A stretch of DNA of 64,000 nucleotides from Janthinobacterium sp. TND4EL3 (GTDB lineage Bacteria; Pseudomonadota; Gammaproteobacteria; Burkholderiales; Burkholderiaceae_D): assembly GCF_900156175.1 (NCBI RefSeq), contig NZ_FTMV01000014.1:156994-220993 (forward strand), read 5' to 3'. Of the stretch, positions 41,797-50,887 are shown one piece after another; position 1 is the first letter of the stretch; each line of letters starts with the position of its first letter. Under the pieces are notes generated by a model, which did not search any database, was not told the origin of the DNA, and saw only the letters and a list, made by a program, of their open reading frames with translations. Made by a program: the position numbers and the translations under genes.

Positions 41797-44700
41797 TTAC
41801 TTTTGCAGGCTGACGGACGCCGCTTTCGGCGCGCGGCGGCCCATCAGGAACAGCACGGCCTTTTTCAGCATGCGGTAGACGAAACGCACCAGCAGCAGGG
41901 TCAGCACGCATTCGAGCAAGGTCAAGACCATGGCCACGGCCACGGGCATGCGCGCGGCGCGTCGGTGGAACTTGGCCACGGCGCCATCGCGGGCGATTTC
42001 GATGCTGTCATAGAAGGTCGGCACGACCAGCAGGGTCAGGATCGTCGAAGTGATGGTGCCGCCGATGATGGCGATCGCCAGTGGACGGTAGAACTCGCCG
42101 CCCTCGCCCAGGCCCAGCGCCACGGGGAACATGCCGGCGATCAGCGCGAACGTGGTCATCAGGATGGGGCGCAAACGCATGCGGCCCGCATACATCAGTG
42201 CTTCCTCGCGGCCATGGCCTTCTTCCTCGCGCTTGCGCGCCGCGTCGAGCAGCAGGATGGCGTTCTTGGCCACCAGGCCCATGAGCATGATGATGCCGAT
42301 AAAACTCATCAGGTTGAGAGTGTTATTCGTGATCACCAGCGCCACCACCACGCCGATCAGACTGAGCGGCAAGGACATCATCACGGCCACGGGCGCCGTG
42401 AAGGAACCGAACTGCATGACGAGGATCAAATACATCAGGCCGATACCCATCACCAGCGCGATCAGCATTTCCGTGAACAGCTCCTGCTGGTCCTGGCCGG
42501 CGCCGCCCAGCGCCAGGCCGTAGCCGGGCGGGAAGTCGATGGACTTGGCCAGTTTCATGGCGTCGCTCGTCACTTCGCCGTTCGAGCGGCCCTGCGCATT
42601 GGCCGACACGGTGATCGTGCGCTTGCCATTCTTGTGCTCGATGCCGGACGGGCCCTTGCCCATGGTAATGGTGGCGATCTGGTCGAGCGGCACCATTTGC
42701 GAGGTGCCCGTCACGCTGATCGGCAGGCGCTCGATGTTTTCCGATGCCACGCGGTCGTCGGGATGCAGGCGCACGGCCACGTCGCGCGTTTCACCCGTCG
42801 GATCGACCCAGTCGCCCACTTCCACGCCGGCAAAGGCCACGCGCAGCGATTGCGCCGCATCATTGACGGAAATGCCCATCGAGTTGGCCAGGCCGCGGTT
42901 GAGTTCAATCTGCAGTTCGTTCTTCGGATCCTGCTCCGACAAGCCCACGTCGACGGCGCCGGGTATGGCGCGCAGCTTGTCCATGTAGGCGTTCGTGATT
43001 TCCATCAGTTTGCGCGAATCCGGGCCCGTGAATTCCACCTGGATGGGCTTTTGCGAACCATTGCTCAAGTCATCCTGCACCACGTATTCGGCGCCCACCA
43101 GGCGCGACATCTTCTCGCGCAGCTCGACGGCGATTTCCTTGGCCGAACGCTTGCGCGTGTTGCGCTTGCCGATGTCGACATACACGCGGCCGCCGCCCGC
43201 ATTGATGGAGCTGTTGGTATCCTTGGTTTCAGGCAAGGAGCGCGCCAGCACGGCCGCCGCTTCCAGCTTCAGGCGCGAATACTCGATGCTGCTCGACGAC
43301 GGCGTGCGCACATTGATCATCAGATTGCCGGAATCGGATGCCGGCAAGAAACTCGTGCCGCCATGCGTAGCGTGCAGAACAATGGCGCCCACCAGGCTGC
43401 CGAAGGCGATGACGGCCATCCAGCGGCGGTGATGCAGGGCCCAGGCGATCACGCGGCCATAGCGGTCGGCCTGGTGGTCGAACCAGTGGTTGAATTTCTC
43501 CAGCACGCGGCCGATGCCCTTTTTCGGCGCCGCATGTTCCTCGACCGGATCGCCCCAGTAGGCCGACAGCATGGGGTCGAGCGTAAACGAGATGCCGAGG
43601 CTGACGAGCACCGAGCACGTCACCGTCAAGGCAAACGGACGGAACCATTCGCCCGAGATCCCCGGCATGAAGGCGACGGGAATGAAGACGGCAATAATCG
43701 AGAAGGTCGTGGCGGCCACGGCCATGCCGATCTCGGCCGTGCCTTCCAGCGCGGCCGTGCGGCGGTCCTTGCCCATCTGCATGTGGCGCACGATGTTTTC
43801 GCGCACGACGATGGCGTCATCGATCAGCACGCCGATGGCCAGCGACAGGCCCAGCAGGGTCATGAAGTTCAGGGTAAAGCCGCACAGCCACACGGCGATG
43901 AAGGCGGCAATCACGGACGTGGGCAGGCTCAGCGCCGTGATCAGGGTCGAACGCCAGGAGTTCAGGAAGGCGTAGACGACGAAAATGGTCAGCACGGCGC
44001 CCAGCACCAGCGATTCGATCACATTGTTCAGGCTATGCTGGGCGTTTTCGCCGCCGTCGCGCGTCACTTGCAGGATCGTGCCTTGCGGCAAGGTCTTGTT
44101 GATTTCCGCCACCATGTCGCGGATCTTGTTGGCTACGCTGACGGTGGAGGCGTCGCGCACGCGGGTAATCGACATGCCCACGTTGGGCTTGCCGCTGCGC
44201 ATGCTCAGGCTGTTGACCTCGGCAAAGCCATCCTGGATGGTGGCCACTTGCGCCAGGCGCACGATTTCCTCGCCGCGGCGCTTGATCACGACTTTTTCGA
44301 AGTCGGCCGGCGACTCGATACGGCCCACAAGGCGGATGCTTTTCTCGTCCAGGGTGCCGCGCACCTTGCCGACGGGCGCATTGGTGTTCTGGTTGCGCAG
44401 GGCGGTGACGACGTCGCTGACGGAAACATTATATTCACGCAACTTTTCCGCGCGCAGCAGTACGGACAGTTCGCGCTTGAGCGAGCCGCCCACGTTGACC
44501 AGCGCCACGCCATCGACGGTGCGGAAGCGGTCCGACAGCACGTCCTCGGCCAGGCGGGATATTTCCGCATGGCTTTGCGAGTTCGACGACAGGGCCAGCT
44601 GCATGATCGGTTCGGCAGCCGGGTCGATGCGCTGCAGGATGGGTTCACGCATTTCCGTCGGCAATTTGTAGCGCACGGCGGCAATCGCATTGCGGATATT

Positions 44701-45018
44701 GTCGGACGCTTCGATCAGATTGGTATTGAAGGTGAACTTCAGGAAGATGCTGGCCGAACCTTCATTCGAATCGCTATTGACTTCGGTCACGCCGGAAATG
44801 CTTTGCAGCGACTTTTCCAGGCGGTTGACCACTTCGCGCTCGACCGTGTCGGGCGAGGCGCCAGGGTAAGGAATGCTGACGACGATGAACGGCACTTCGA
44901 CGTCGGGATTCTGGTTGACGCGCAGTTTTTTGAGCGCCAGCAAGCCGACGCACATCATCGCCAGGATCAGGACAATGGTGGCCGTGGGCCGCTTGATACT
45001 GAAATCGGAAAGGAACAT
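41797..45018 (-). CDS. RND efflux transporter, second system
   Basis: 1073 residues, HAE-1-like pump. The start MFLSDFSIKRPTATIVLILAMM, LIDDAIVVRENIVRHMQMGK (proton-relay Asp pair) and the C-terminal LVVPTFYDSIEI block are clear. After the 12th helix about 60 extra residues continue with another hydrophobic segment (ARMPVAVAMVLTLLECVLTLLLVRFVYRML) and a basic tail, longer than usual. Follows its adapter gene by 3 bases. No outer membrane partner lies here, so it may borrow TolC or the channel of the neighbouring operon. Confidence 0.94.
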   Translation of the reverse strand: MFLSDFSIKRPTATIVLILAMMCVGLLALKKLRVNQNPDVEVPFIVVSIPYPGASPDTVEREVVNRLEKSLQSISGVTEVNSDSNEGSASIFLKFTFNTNLIEASDNIRNAIAAVRYKLPTEMREPILQRIDPAAEPIMQLALSSNSQSHAEISRLAEDVLSDRFRTVDGVALVNVGGSLKRELSVLLRAEKLREYNVSVSDVVTALRNQNTNAPVGKVRGTLDEKSIRLVGRIESPADFEKVVIKRRGEEIVRLAQVATIQDGFAEVNSLSMRSGKPNVGMSITRVRDASTVSVANKIRDMVAEINKTLPQGTILQVTRDGGENAQHSLNNVIESLVLGAVLTIFVVYAFLNSWRSTLITALSLPTSVIAAFIAVWLCGFTLNFMTLLGLSLAIGVLIDDAIVVRENIVRHMQMGKDRRTAALEGTAEIGMAVAATTFSIIAVFIPVAFMPGISGEWFRPFALTVTCSVLVSLGISFTLDPMLSAYWGDPVEEHAAPKKGIGRVLEKFNHWFDHQADRYGRVIAWALHHRRWMAVIAFGSLVGAIVLHATHGGTSFLPASDSGNLMINVRTPSSSSIEYSRLKLEAAAVLARSLPETKDTNSSINAGGGRVYVDIGKRNTRKRSAKEIAVELREKMSRLVGAEYVVQDDLSNGSQKPIQVEFTGPDSRKLMEITNAYMDKLRAIPGAVDVGLSEQDPKNELQIELNRGLANSMGISVNDAAQSLRVAFAGVEVGDWVDPTGETRDVAVRLHPDDRVASENIERLPISVTGTSQMVPLDQIATITMGKGPSGIEHKNGKRTITVSANAQGRSNGEVTSDAMKLAKSIDFPPGYGLALGGAGQDQQELFTEMLIALVMGIGLMYLILVMQFGSFTAPVAVMMSLPLSLIGVVVALVITNNTLNLMSFIGIIMLMGLVAKNAILLLDAARKREEEGHGREEALMYAGRMRLRPILMTTFALIAGMFPVALGLGEGGEFYRPLAIAIIGGTITSTILTLLVVPTFYDSIEIARDGAVAKFHRRAARMPVAVAMVLTLLECVLTLLLVRFVYRMLKKAVLFLMGRRAPKAASVSLQK

Positions 45019-45021
45019 GGC

Positions 45022-46194
45022 TTAGTTTCCTTTACCGGCAACGGCGGTGCTGCTGCTGGCCATGGCGGCCGCCGGCAAGGCCTTGGCCGCCGTCAGTTCC
45101 ACTTTCTGGCCATCCTTGAAGGTCGAACCGGGCGTGCGCAGCACGGTGTCGCCGCTGGCCAGGCCGCTTTTCACTTCCCACTGGCCCGTGCGCACGTCGC
45201 GCGCGCCGATGCGCAAATTGGTTTTATGCAAGGCCTTGTCCTTGACTTTCCACGTGTACGTGACGTCGCCCGCCTTCACGAGGGCCGAGTCGGGTATCAT
45301 CAGGGCGCTGACGGTTTCCGTCTCGATGCGCCCTTCCGCATACAGGCCGGCCACGCGCGGCTGCTCCTTGTCGTTGAAATCGACGAGCACGGCCACCTGG
45401 CGCGTGACGGCGTTGGCGGCCGGATCGACGCGGCGCACCTTGCCCGCGAAATCCTGTCCCGGATAACCATTGATGCGGAACAACACGGGCTGGCCCACCT
45501 TGACGACGCCGATCTTGTCGGCCGACACCAGGCCTTCCAGGCGCATGCTGGTCGGATCGATGACCTTGATCAATTCCTTGCCGATCTGCGCCGTATCGCC
45601 ATTCGATACCTTGCGCTCGCTCACGATGCCATCGAAAGGCGCGCGCACGAGGGTGCGCTGCAGCTGCTGGCGCGCCTGCACGGCGCGGCTCTTCGCGGCG
45701 GACAGGTCGCTTTGCGCATTGTTGCGGCGGATTTCCGCGTCTTCCAGCGCCTGCGTCGACGTCATGCCCGAGGCGCGCAGGGTCTTCATGCGCTGGAACA
45801 TGCGTTCGGACTGCTCCAGCACCTGGCTGGCGGCACGGCTCGCTTCCTCGGCCGAATTGAGGCTGTCGCGGATCGACGTTTCATCGAGGCGCACCAGCAC
45901 GTCGCCCCGCTTGACGACTTCGCCATTTTCCTTCATGACCTGGATCACCACGGCCGACACTTCGGCGCGCAAGTCCGCGTTGCGCTCGGGCTGCACGGAA
46001 CCCGTAATCACGGGACCGGACGCCAGCGCATTGCTCTGGATGGTCAGCACGTCTTCCGGGGATACCAGCAGATTCACGGCAGCGCCCGCCTGCTCCTTGG
46101 CATTCTTGCCGCCCTTGCCGGGATCTTTGGACTCTTTGCCGCAGGCGGCCAGGGCAGAAGCGATTGCCAGAACAAACAGGGTTTTGCGCAACAT
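45022..46194 (-). CDS. RND periplasmic adapter, second system
   Basis: 390 residues. Signal with lipobox ALAAC (Cys about 18) makes it a lipoprotein adapter. It has a Lys/Gly-rich linker (ESKDPGKGGKNAKEQAGA), then the lipoyl and beta-barrel domains (ADLRAEVSAVVIQVMKENGEVVKRGDVLVRLDE, LVRAPFDGIVSERKVSNGD) and a C-terminal proximal domain. The next gene on this strand is the pump. Confidence 0.92.
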   Translation of the reverse strand: MLRKTLFVLAIASALAACGKESKDPGKGGKNAKEQAGAAVNLLVSPEDVLTIQSNALASGPVITGSVQPERNADLRAEVSAVVIQVMKENGEVVKRGDVLVRLDETSIRDSLNSAEEASRAASQVLEQSERMFQRMKTLRASGMTSTQALEDAEIRRNNAQSDLSAAKSRAVQARQQLQRTLVRAPFDGIVSERKVSNGDTAQIGKELIKVIDPTSMRLEGLVSADKIGVVKVGQPVLFRINGYPGQDFAGKVRRVDPAANAVTRQVAVLVDFNDKEQPRVAGLYAEGRIETETVSALMIPDSALVKAGDVTYTWKVKDKALHKTNLRIGARDVRTGQWEVKSGLASGDTVLRTPGSTFKDGQKVELTAAKALPAAAMASSSTAVAGKGN

Positions 46195-46388
46195 GGGTAA
46201 TTCTCCGGATAGATAGGACCGCTACCGGCCCGGCGGCCCGGATAGGGCGGCAGGCGTTAGCAGACATTTATTTTTATTAAAACCACAAGCGCCAAAGTAT
46301 CCATGAGCGTGTCCGGCCATGTCAATCGGCCGTTTCCTGTAATGCTTTAATCAGTGGATGAAACGTAGTTTTTGCGCCCTGAAACGCA

Positions 46389-46412
46389 AAACCCCGCCTT
46401 CAGGCGGGGTTT
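46389..46412 (-). terminator. Intrinsic terminator after the PAP2-like gene
   Basis: AAACCCCGCC-TTCA-GGCGGGGTTT with a T-run on the minus strand, just beyond the PAP2-like gene that stops at 46433. Confidence 0.88.
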
Positions 46413-46432
46413 GTACGGGAAGAAACGAGTGC

Positions 46433-46858
46433 TTAGCGGGCAAACACGTAATTGATCAGGAAACCGATCGCCACGCCCGTGCACAGGCCGCCGGCGATTT
46501 CCACCAGCGTATGGCCCATGCGCTCGCGCAAGGTCTTGTGGGCGGCGCTGGCCGCTTCCCCGGCCAGGCGGTTGATGGCGGCCGCCTGCTTGCCCACGTG
46601 CTGGCGCAGGCTGTTGGCGTCGATGATGACGATGAAGGCCAGGGTCACGGCCACGCCGAAGGCGGGATGGCCTATGCCTTCGCGCAAGGCGATCAGGGTC
46701 GCCATGCTGGAAACGACGGCGCTATGGTTGCTGGGAAAGCCGCCATTGCCGACCAGGCCGAAAGCCCACTGCCGGGTGCGGGCGCTGTTGATCAGGAATT
46801 TGATCGGTCCGACCAGTATCCAGGCGATCAGGGGCGTGACGAGGTAAGCGATATCCAC
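46433..46858 (-). CDS. Divergent PAP2 family (DUF212, YuiD-like) membrane protein
   Basis: 141 residues, four hydrophobic stretches. The sequences GNGGFPSNHSAVVSSMATLIAL and RERMGHTLVEIAGGLCTGVAIGFLINY match the DUF212/YuiD group, related to acid phosphatases and vanadium haloperoxidases. Lys-Phe-Leu (GPIKFLINS) near the N-terminus also fits. Activity is not established for this family. Divergent from the TerC-like gene, 231 bases apart. Confidence 0.88.
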   Translation of the reverse strand: MDIAYLVTPLIAWILVGPIKFLINSARTRQWAFGLVGNGGFPSNHSAVVSSMATLIALREGIGHPAFGVAVTLAFIVIIDANSLRQHVGKQAAAINRLAGEAASAAHKTLRERMGHTLVEIAGGLCTGVAIGFLINYVFAR

Positions 46859-47089
46859 GGGGTATTCCTTCTTTTATAGGTAGAGAGTGTGTCTGGAGAG
46901 ACAGGCGCGCCGCAATTATCGCAGATCGCCCGCGCCAGCAAAACTGTCCAGCCGCATCCTGCAAAACGCCGCCCCCGGCGGCAACTAATATAAAATCATG
47001 GCATATACAACAATTGACGTATATCAACACCGGCAGTGGCGCACAGCGCGGCGCTGATCATCAAACGTCTTTCATACAACGGGGTATTC

Positions 47090-48172
47090 ATGCGGCATTT
47101 CAGAATTTCTTTCTTAGTTACCTTCATTCTCATGGCGGTGTCGGGCTGGTGGGGCTACAGCCATGGCGGCGTGCCGGGCATGATACAAGCACTGTGGATC
47201 ACGGGCGTGCTGGGCGTCATGGAAGTGTCGCTGTCGTTCGACAATGCCGTGGTCAACGCCTCGGTCTTGCGCCACTGGAATGAATTCTGGCAAAAACTGT
47301 TCCTCACGGTCGGTATCCTCGTGGCCGTCTTCGGCATGCGGCTGCTGTTTCCGCTGGTCATCGTTTCCGTCGCCACGGGCCTGGGCCTGGTGGACGTATG
47401 GACCATGGCCACCACCACGCCCGATGTCTATGCGAAACACCTGACGGACAACCACGCGCAGGTGGCGGCCTTCGGCGGCGCCTTTTTGCTGCTGGTGTTC
47501 CTGAACTTCCTGTTCGATGACGAGAAGGAATTGCACTGGCTGGGCTGGGCCGAGGAAAAAGTCAACGCGCTGGGCACAGAAAGCCTGGCCGTGCTGATCA
47601 CCATGGGCGCCGTGGCCGCCTGCGTGGCCATGGGCCCCGTGGAAGAAAAGTACAGCGTGCTGGCCTCGGGCATCGTCGGCATCGCCGTCTACATCGGCGT
47701 GAACTGGATCAGCGGCTTGCTGGAAGAAGGCGAGCCGGACTTGCAGGATGACGCAGAAGAAGGCGCCGCGCCAGCCAAAAACGGCAATGGCGAGCTGGTG
47801 AAAACCGTGGCGCGCGGCAGCATCGGCGGCTTCCTGTACCTGGAAGTGCTGGACGCCTCGTTCAGCTTTGACGGCGTGATCGGCGCGTTCGCCATCACCA
47901 ACGACGTCGTCATCATCATGCTGGGCCTGGCCATCGGCGCCATGTTCGTGCGCTCGATGACGGTGTATCTGGTGCACAAGGGCACCCTGGACGAATTCGT
48001 CTACCTTGAGCACGGCGCCCATTATGCGATCGGCATCCTGGCCTTGATCATGCTGGCGTCCGTCAAGTACCATATTCCGGAGTGGTTCACGGGCCTGTCG
48101 GGCGTGGCCTTCATCCTGGTCTCGCTGTGGTCGTCCTTGCGTTATCGCAAACGGCACGCGGCACAAGCTTGA
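47090..48172 (+). CDS. TerC-like DUF475 integral membrane protein
   Basis: 360 residues from the ATG at MRHFRISFLVTFIL. About nine membrane helices. The paired acidic motifs WITGVLGVMEVSLSFDNAVVNASVLRHWN and FLYLEVLDASFSFDGVIGAFAITNDVVIIMLGLAIGAMFVRSMTVYLVHKGTLDEFVYLEHGAHYAIG are characteristic of the TerC/DUF475 family, a presumed metal-ion exporter. It opens the Ter island and is 101 bases before terD. No yybP-ykoY (Mn) riboswitch was recognised upstream. Confidence 0.9.
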   Translation: MRHFRISFLVTFILMAVSGWWGYSHGGVPGMIQALWITGVLGVMEVSLSFDNAVVNASVLRHWNEFWQKLFLTVGILVAVFGMRLLFPLVIVSVATGLGLVDVWTMATTTPDVYAKHLTDNHAQVAAFGGAFLLLVFLNFLFDDEKELHWLGWAEEKVNALGTESLAVLITMGAVAACVAMGPVEEKYSVLASGIVGIAVYIGVNWISGLLEEGEPDLQDDAEEGAAPAKNGNGELVKTVARGSIGGFLYLEVLDASFSFDGVIGAFAITNDVVIIMLGLAIGAMFVRSMTVYLVHKGTLDEFVYLEHGAHYAIGILALIMLASVKYHIPEWFTGLSGVAFILVSLWSSLRYRKRHAAQA

Positions 48173-48273
48173 AATCGGGGAGATCGTCCCCAATTGAGAG
48201 AGTGATGGCACGAGCGCCTTACGCGCTCATCCCATGCAGGCATGATCGAGTTTAATTTTTTAAGGAGCACCAC

Positions 48274-48849
48274 ATGGCAATCAGTTTGCAAAAAGGCGGC
48301 AACGTCAACCTGAGCAAGGAAGCACCGAACCTGAAGAAGATCATCGTCGGCCTCGGCTGGGATCCTCGTTCGACGGATGGCGCCACCTTTGACCTTGACG
48401 GCAGTGCTTTCCTCCTGAAAAGCGACGGCAAAGTCCGTGGCGACTCTGACTTCATCTTCTACAACAACCTGAAGTCGACGGACGGCTCCGTCGTGCACAC
48501 GGGCGACAACACGACCGGTGAAGGCGAAGGCGACGATGAGCGCATCGAAATCGACCTGACCCGCGTGCCGGCTGACATCGACCGCATCAGCATCACCGTC
48601 ACCATCCACGACGCCGACGCGCGCCGCCAGAACTTCGGCATGGTGTCGAAAGCCTTCATCCGCTGCCTGAACGCGGAAGGCGAAAAAGAAATCGCCCGCT
48701 ACGACCTGTCCGAAGACAGCTCGACGGAAACGGCGATGATCTTTGGCGAAATCTACCGCTACAACGGCGAATGGAAGTTCAAGGCCATCGGCCAGGGCTT
48801 CAACGGCGGCCTGGGGCCTCTGGCCCGTTCTTTCGGCGTCAACGCCTAA
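48274..48849 (+). CDS. terD: Tellurium resistance protein TerD (TerD/CABP domain)
   Basis: 191 residues, one TerD domain. Features are the N-terminal [28 protein letters not shown], the acidic loops DLDGSAFLL and [19 protein letters not shown] that bind Ca2+ in known TerD proteins, and the C-terminal [32 protein letters not shown]. Ends shortly before the dispersed repeat at 48862. Confidence 0.96.
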   Translation: MAISLQKGGNVNLSKEAPNLKKIIVGLGWDPRSTDGATFDLDGSAFLLKSDGKVRGDSDFIFYNNLKSTDGSVVHTGDNTTGEGEGDDERIEIDLTRVPADIDRISITVTIHDADARRQNFGMVSKAFIRCLNAEGEKEIARYDLSEDSSTETAMIFGEIYRYNGEWKFKAIGQGFNGGLGPLARSFGVNA

Positions 48850-48861
48850 TTCACGCTCGTT

Positions 48862-48960
48862 AAACCTACTGCGCCGCTCACTTTCGGGCCTGCGTTGCTC
48901 GCTGTACCTCCGTACAGCTGCGCTACTCGACCCGAAATCGAGCTTGCTCGCTACGGTTTT
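48862..48960 (+). repeat. Dispersed ~100-bp intergenic repeat, copy 2
   Basis: Blocks AACCTACTGCGC, TGCGTTGCTC, hairpin CTGTAC-CTCC-GTACAG, TGCGCTACTC and CTCGCTACGGTTTT, in the same order as copy 1. The stem differs from copy 1 by a compensatory pair (C-G to T-A: CCGTAC/GTACGG versus CTGTAC/GTACAG), which suggests structural selection. Confidence 0.75.
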
Positions 48961-48994
48961 CCGAGGTGAATTATCTTAATGTCATATCATTACT

Positions 48995-49025
48995 GCCGCC
49001 TGCACAGATCAGGCGGCTTTTTTTT
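48995..49025 (+). terminator. Intrinsic terminator after terD
   Basis: GCCGCCTG-CACAGAT-CAGGCGGC followed by eight T residues. It separates the terD transcript from the AIM24 gene and lies directly upstream of that gene's SD (GGAGA). Confidence 0.9.
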
Positions 49026-49036
49026 GGAGATTTATC

Positions 49037-49753
49037 ATGCCGGTATTTAGTGTCACGGGCGACGTCGATCCCTTCCTTCACGTCAGCATGAAGCAGGGCG
49101 AAACCATCTATTGCGAATCCGATGCAATGGTGATGATGGAAACGGCGCTCGATTTGAAGGGCAAGATGACGGGTGGCCTGGGCAGCGCCATCATGCGCCG
49201 CTTCGCCAACGGCGAATCGTTCTTCCAGCAGCATATCGAAGCGGTGCGCGGCAGCGGCGACTGCCTGCTCTCGCCCACCCTGCCGGGCGCCATCGAGGTG
49301 GTCGACGTGGGCGCGCGCCAGTACCTGCTCAACGACGGCGCCTTTGTCGCCGCCACCTCGGGCACGGAAATGAAGGTGCGCACGCAAAGCATCGGCAACG
49401 CCTTGTTCGCGCAGTCGGGCGGCTTCTTCGTCATGGAGACGGCCGGCACGGGACAAGTGGTGGTGTCGGGCTTCGGCTCCATGTTCCAGCTCGACGTCGA
49501 GCCGGGCAAGGACGTCGTGATCGACAATTCCCACGTGGTCTGCTGGGACAACAGCCTGAAATACGAGATTTCCGTGACCACGGGCGGCGGTGCCAGCGGC
49601 GGCGGCATCGGCGGCTTCCTCGGCAATATCGTCAACAGCGTGACCAGCGGCGAAGGCATCGTGCTGCGCTTTTCCGGCTCGGGCAAGGTCTTCATCTGCT
49701 CGCGCAACCGCGATGCGTTCCTGAAGTGGATAGCGTCGGGCAAAGCCGGCTGA
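49037..49753 (+). CDS. AIM24 / TIGR00266 family protein
   Basis: 238 residues. The TIGR00266 pattern is clear: LHVSMKQGETIYCESDAMVMMETALDLKGKMTGGLGSAIMRRFANGESFFQQHIEA, then PGAIEVVDVGARQYLLNDGAFVAATSGTEMKV and the GGGASGGGIGGFLGNIV glycine loop. Double-stranded beta-helix fold. Role unknown, but members are often found in ter operons. SD GGAGA overlaps the preceding terminator. Confidence 0.92.
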   Translation: MPVFSVTGDVDPFLHVSMKQGETIYCESDAMVMMETALDLKGKMTGGLGSAIMRRFANGESFFQQHIEAVRGSGDCLLSPTLPGAIEVVDVGARQYLLNDGAFVAATSGTEMKVRTQSIGNALFAQSGGFFVMETAGTGQVVVSGFGSMFQLDVEPGKDVVIDNSHVVCWDNSLKYEISVTTGGGASGGGIGGFLGNIVNSVTSGEGIVLRFSGSGKVFICSRNRDAFLKWIASGKAG

Positions 49754-49849
49754 TTCCCCTCCCTCTAAGGCCAGGTTAAGTCTGGTCGCTTAGACTCCCC
49801 GCGCGCGCACCTGCGCGCGGCTTCTCCTATTTCCACCCGGTCCCCGTAC

Positions 49850-50887
49850 ATGCAAAGAGTCTGGTTCAACAAAACATTTTCCTCGGTCGGCACGGCCATG
49901 CGCCTGATCCGCGAAGCCGACAGCGCCGCCAATGGCGGCGCGCCCCGCTATCACATCGTGTGCAGCAATACGAATGCGCATGCGGCGGCCTTTTTGTCGG
50001 CGCACGAATACGCGGTCGAACCGTCGGGATTGACGGGCCTCAATTATGTCGAGTGGTGCCTGGAATTTTGCCGCGACCGGGGCATCACGATTTTCTGGCC
50101 AGGCAAGGAAGCGGGCCTGATCGGCAGCGCCAGCGCGCGCTTCGCCGCCATCGGCACGCGCGTGCTCAGCGTGGCCAGCGAAGAGACGCTGGCCTTGATG
50201 CACGACAAGGCGCGCTTCTGCGACGGCCTCGACCTGCCCATGGCGCGCCCGGCCGACTACCGCGCCGTCACCACCATTGAAGAATACGACGCCGCCTACG
50301 CCGAACTGCGCCCGCTGCACGGCAAACTGTGCATCAAGCCCTCGGAATCCGTGTATGGCCTGGGCTTTGCCGTGCTCGACGAAGAACGCACGAGCGCCCA
50401 GCTGCTGCTGGCCGGGGCCGCCTACCAGATCAATGCGCAAGAGCTGCGCAGCGGCCTGGCGCAGATGGGGACATTTAAAACCCTGCTGCTGATGGAATAC
50501 CTCGACGGCCACGAATACAGCGCCGACTGCGTGGCCGACCAGGGCAAGCTCATTTGCGCCGTGCCGCGCAAGAAGCTGCACGCGGGCGGCAGCGGCCAGC
50601 TGATCGAGCTGCGCGCCGACCTGCTGGCCGCCTGCGAGCAGCTCGCGCGCGACTACCGCCTCAATGGCGTGTTCAATATCCAGTTCCGCGAAGGCGCGCA
50701 TGGCCTGGCCTTGTTGGAGATCAATCCGCGCATGTCGGGCGGCATCGGCATGGCGTGCGCGGCCGGCCCCAACCTGCCCTACCTGGCGCTGGCCGGCTTC
50801 GACCAGGGCTACGACAAGCTCACCGTGCCCGCCATCCGCGAGGGCATGCGCGTGGGCGAAGCCGCCTACGCCGTGGAGCTGCCATGA
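49850..50887 (+). CDS. ATP-grasp enzyme of the Ter-linked biosynthetic cluster
   Basis: 345 residues. ATP-grasp features: the ADP-binding LCIKPSESVYGLGF (Lys about 161) and the Mg-binding ALLEINPRMSGGIGMACAAG near the C-terminus (about 289-308). The N-terminal part is a Rossmann-like pre-ATP-grasp unit. This is the ATPgrasp_Ter type described near ter operons, which likely ligates an amino acid or carboxylate to a nucleoside-like substrate. It overlaps the next gene as ATGA, the first of several couplings. Confidence 0.88.
   Translation: MQRVWFNKTFSSVGTAMRLIREADSAANGGAPRYHIVCSNTNAHAAAFLSAHEYAVEPSGLTGLNYVEWCLEFCRDRGITIFWPGKEAGLIGSASARFAAIGTRVLSVASEETLALMHDKARFCDGLDLPMARPADYRAVTTIEEYDAAYAELRPLHGKLCIKPSESVYGLGFAVLDEERTSAQLLLAGAAYQINAQELRSGLAQMGTFKTLLLMEYLDGHEYSADCVADQGKLICAVPRKKLHAGGSGQLIELRADLLAACEQLARDYRLNGVFNIQFREGAHGLALLEINPRMSGGIGMACAAGPNLPYLALAGFDQGYDKLTVPAIREGMRVGEAAYAVELP

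Noticed and set aside
39826..46200. A 2124-codon plus-strand open frame antisense to the second RND operon and adapter
   Set aside because: It is a codon-bias shadow in high-GC DNA: the opposite strand holds clear RND, adapter and channel proteins with conserved motifs, and the antisense translation is His/Arg/Gln-rich without domains.
46859..47089. yybP-ykoY manganese riboswitch upstream of the TerC-like gene
   Set aside because: The conserved pairing elements of the motif are absent.
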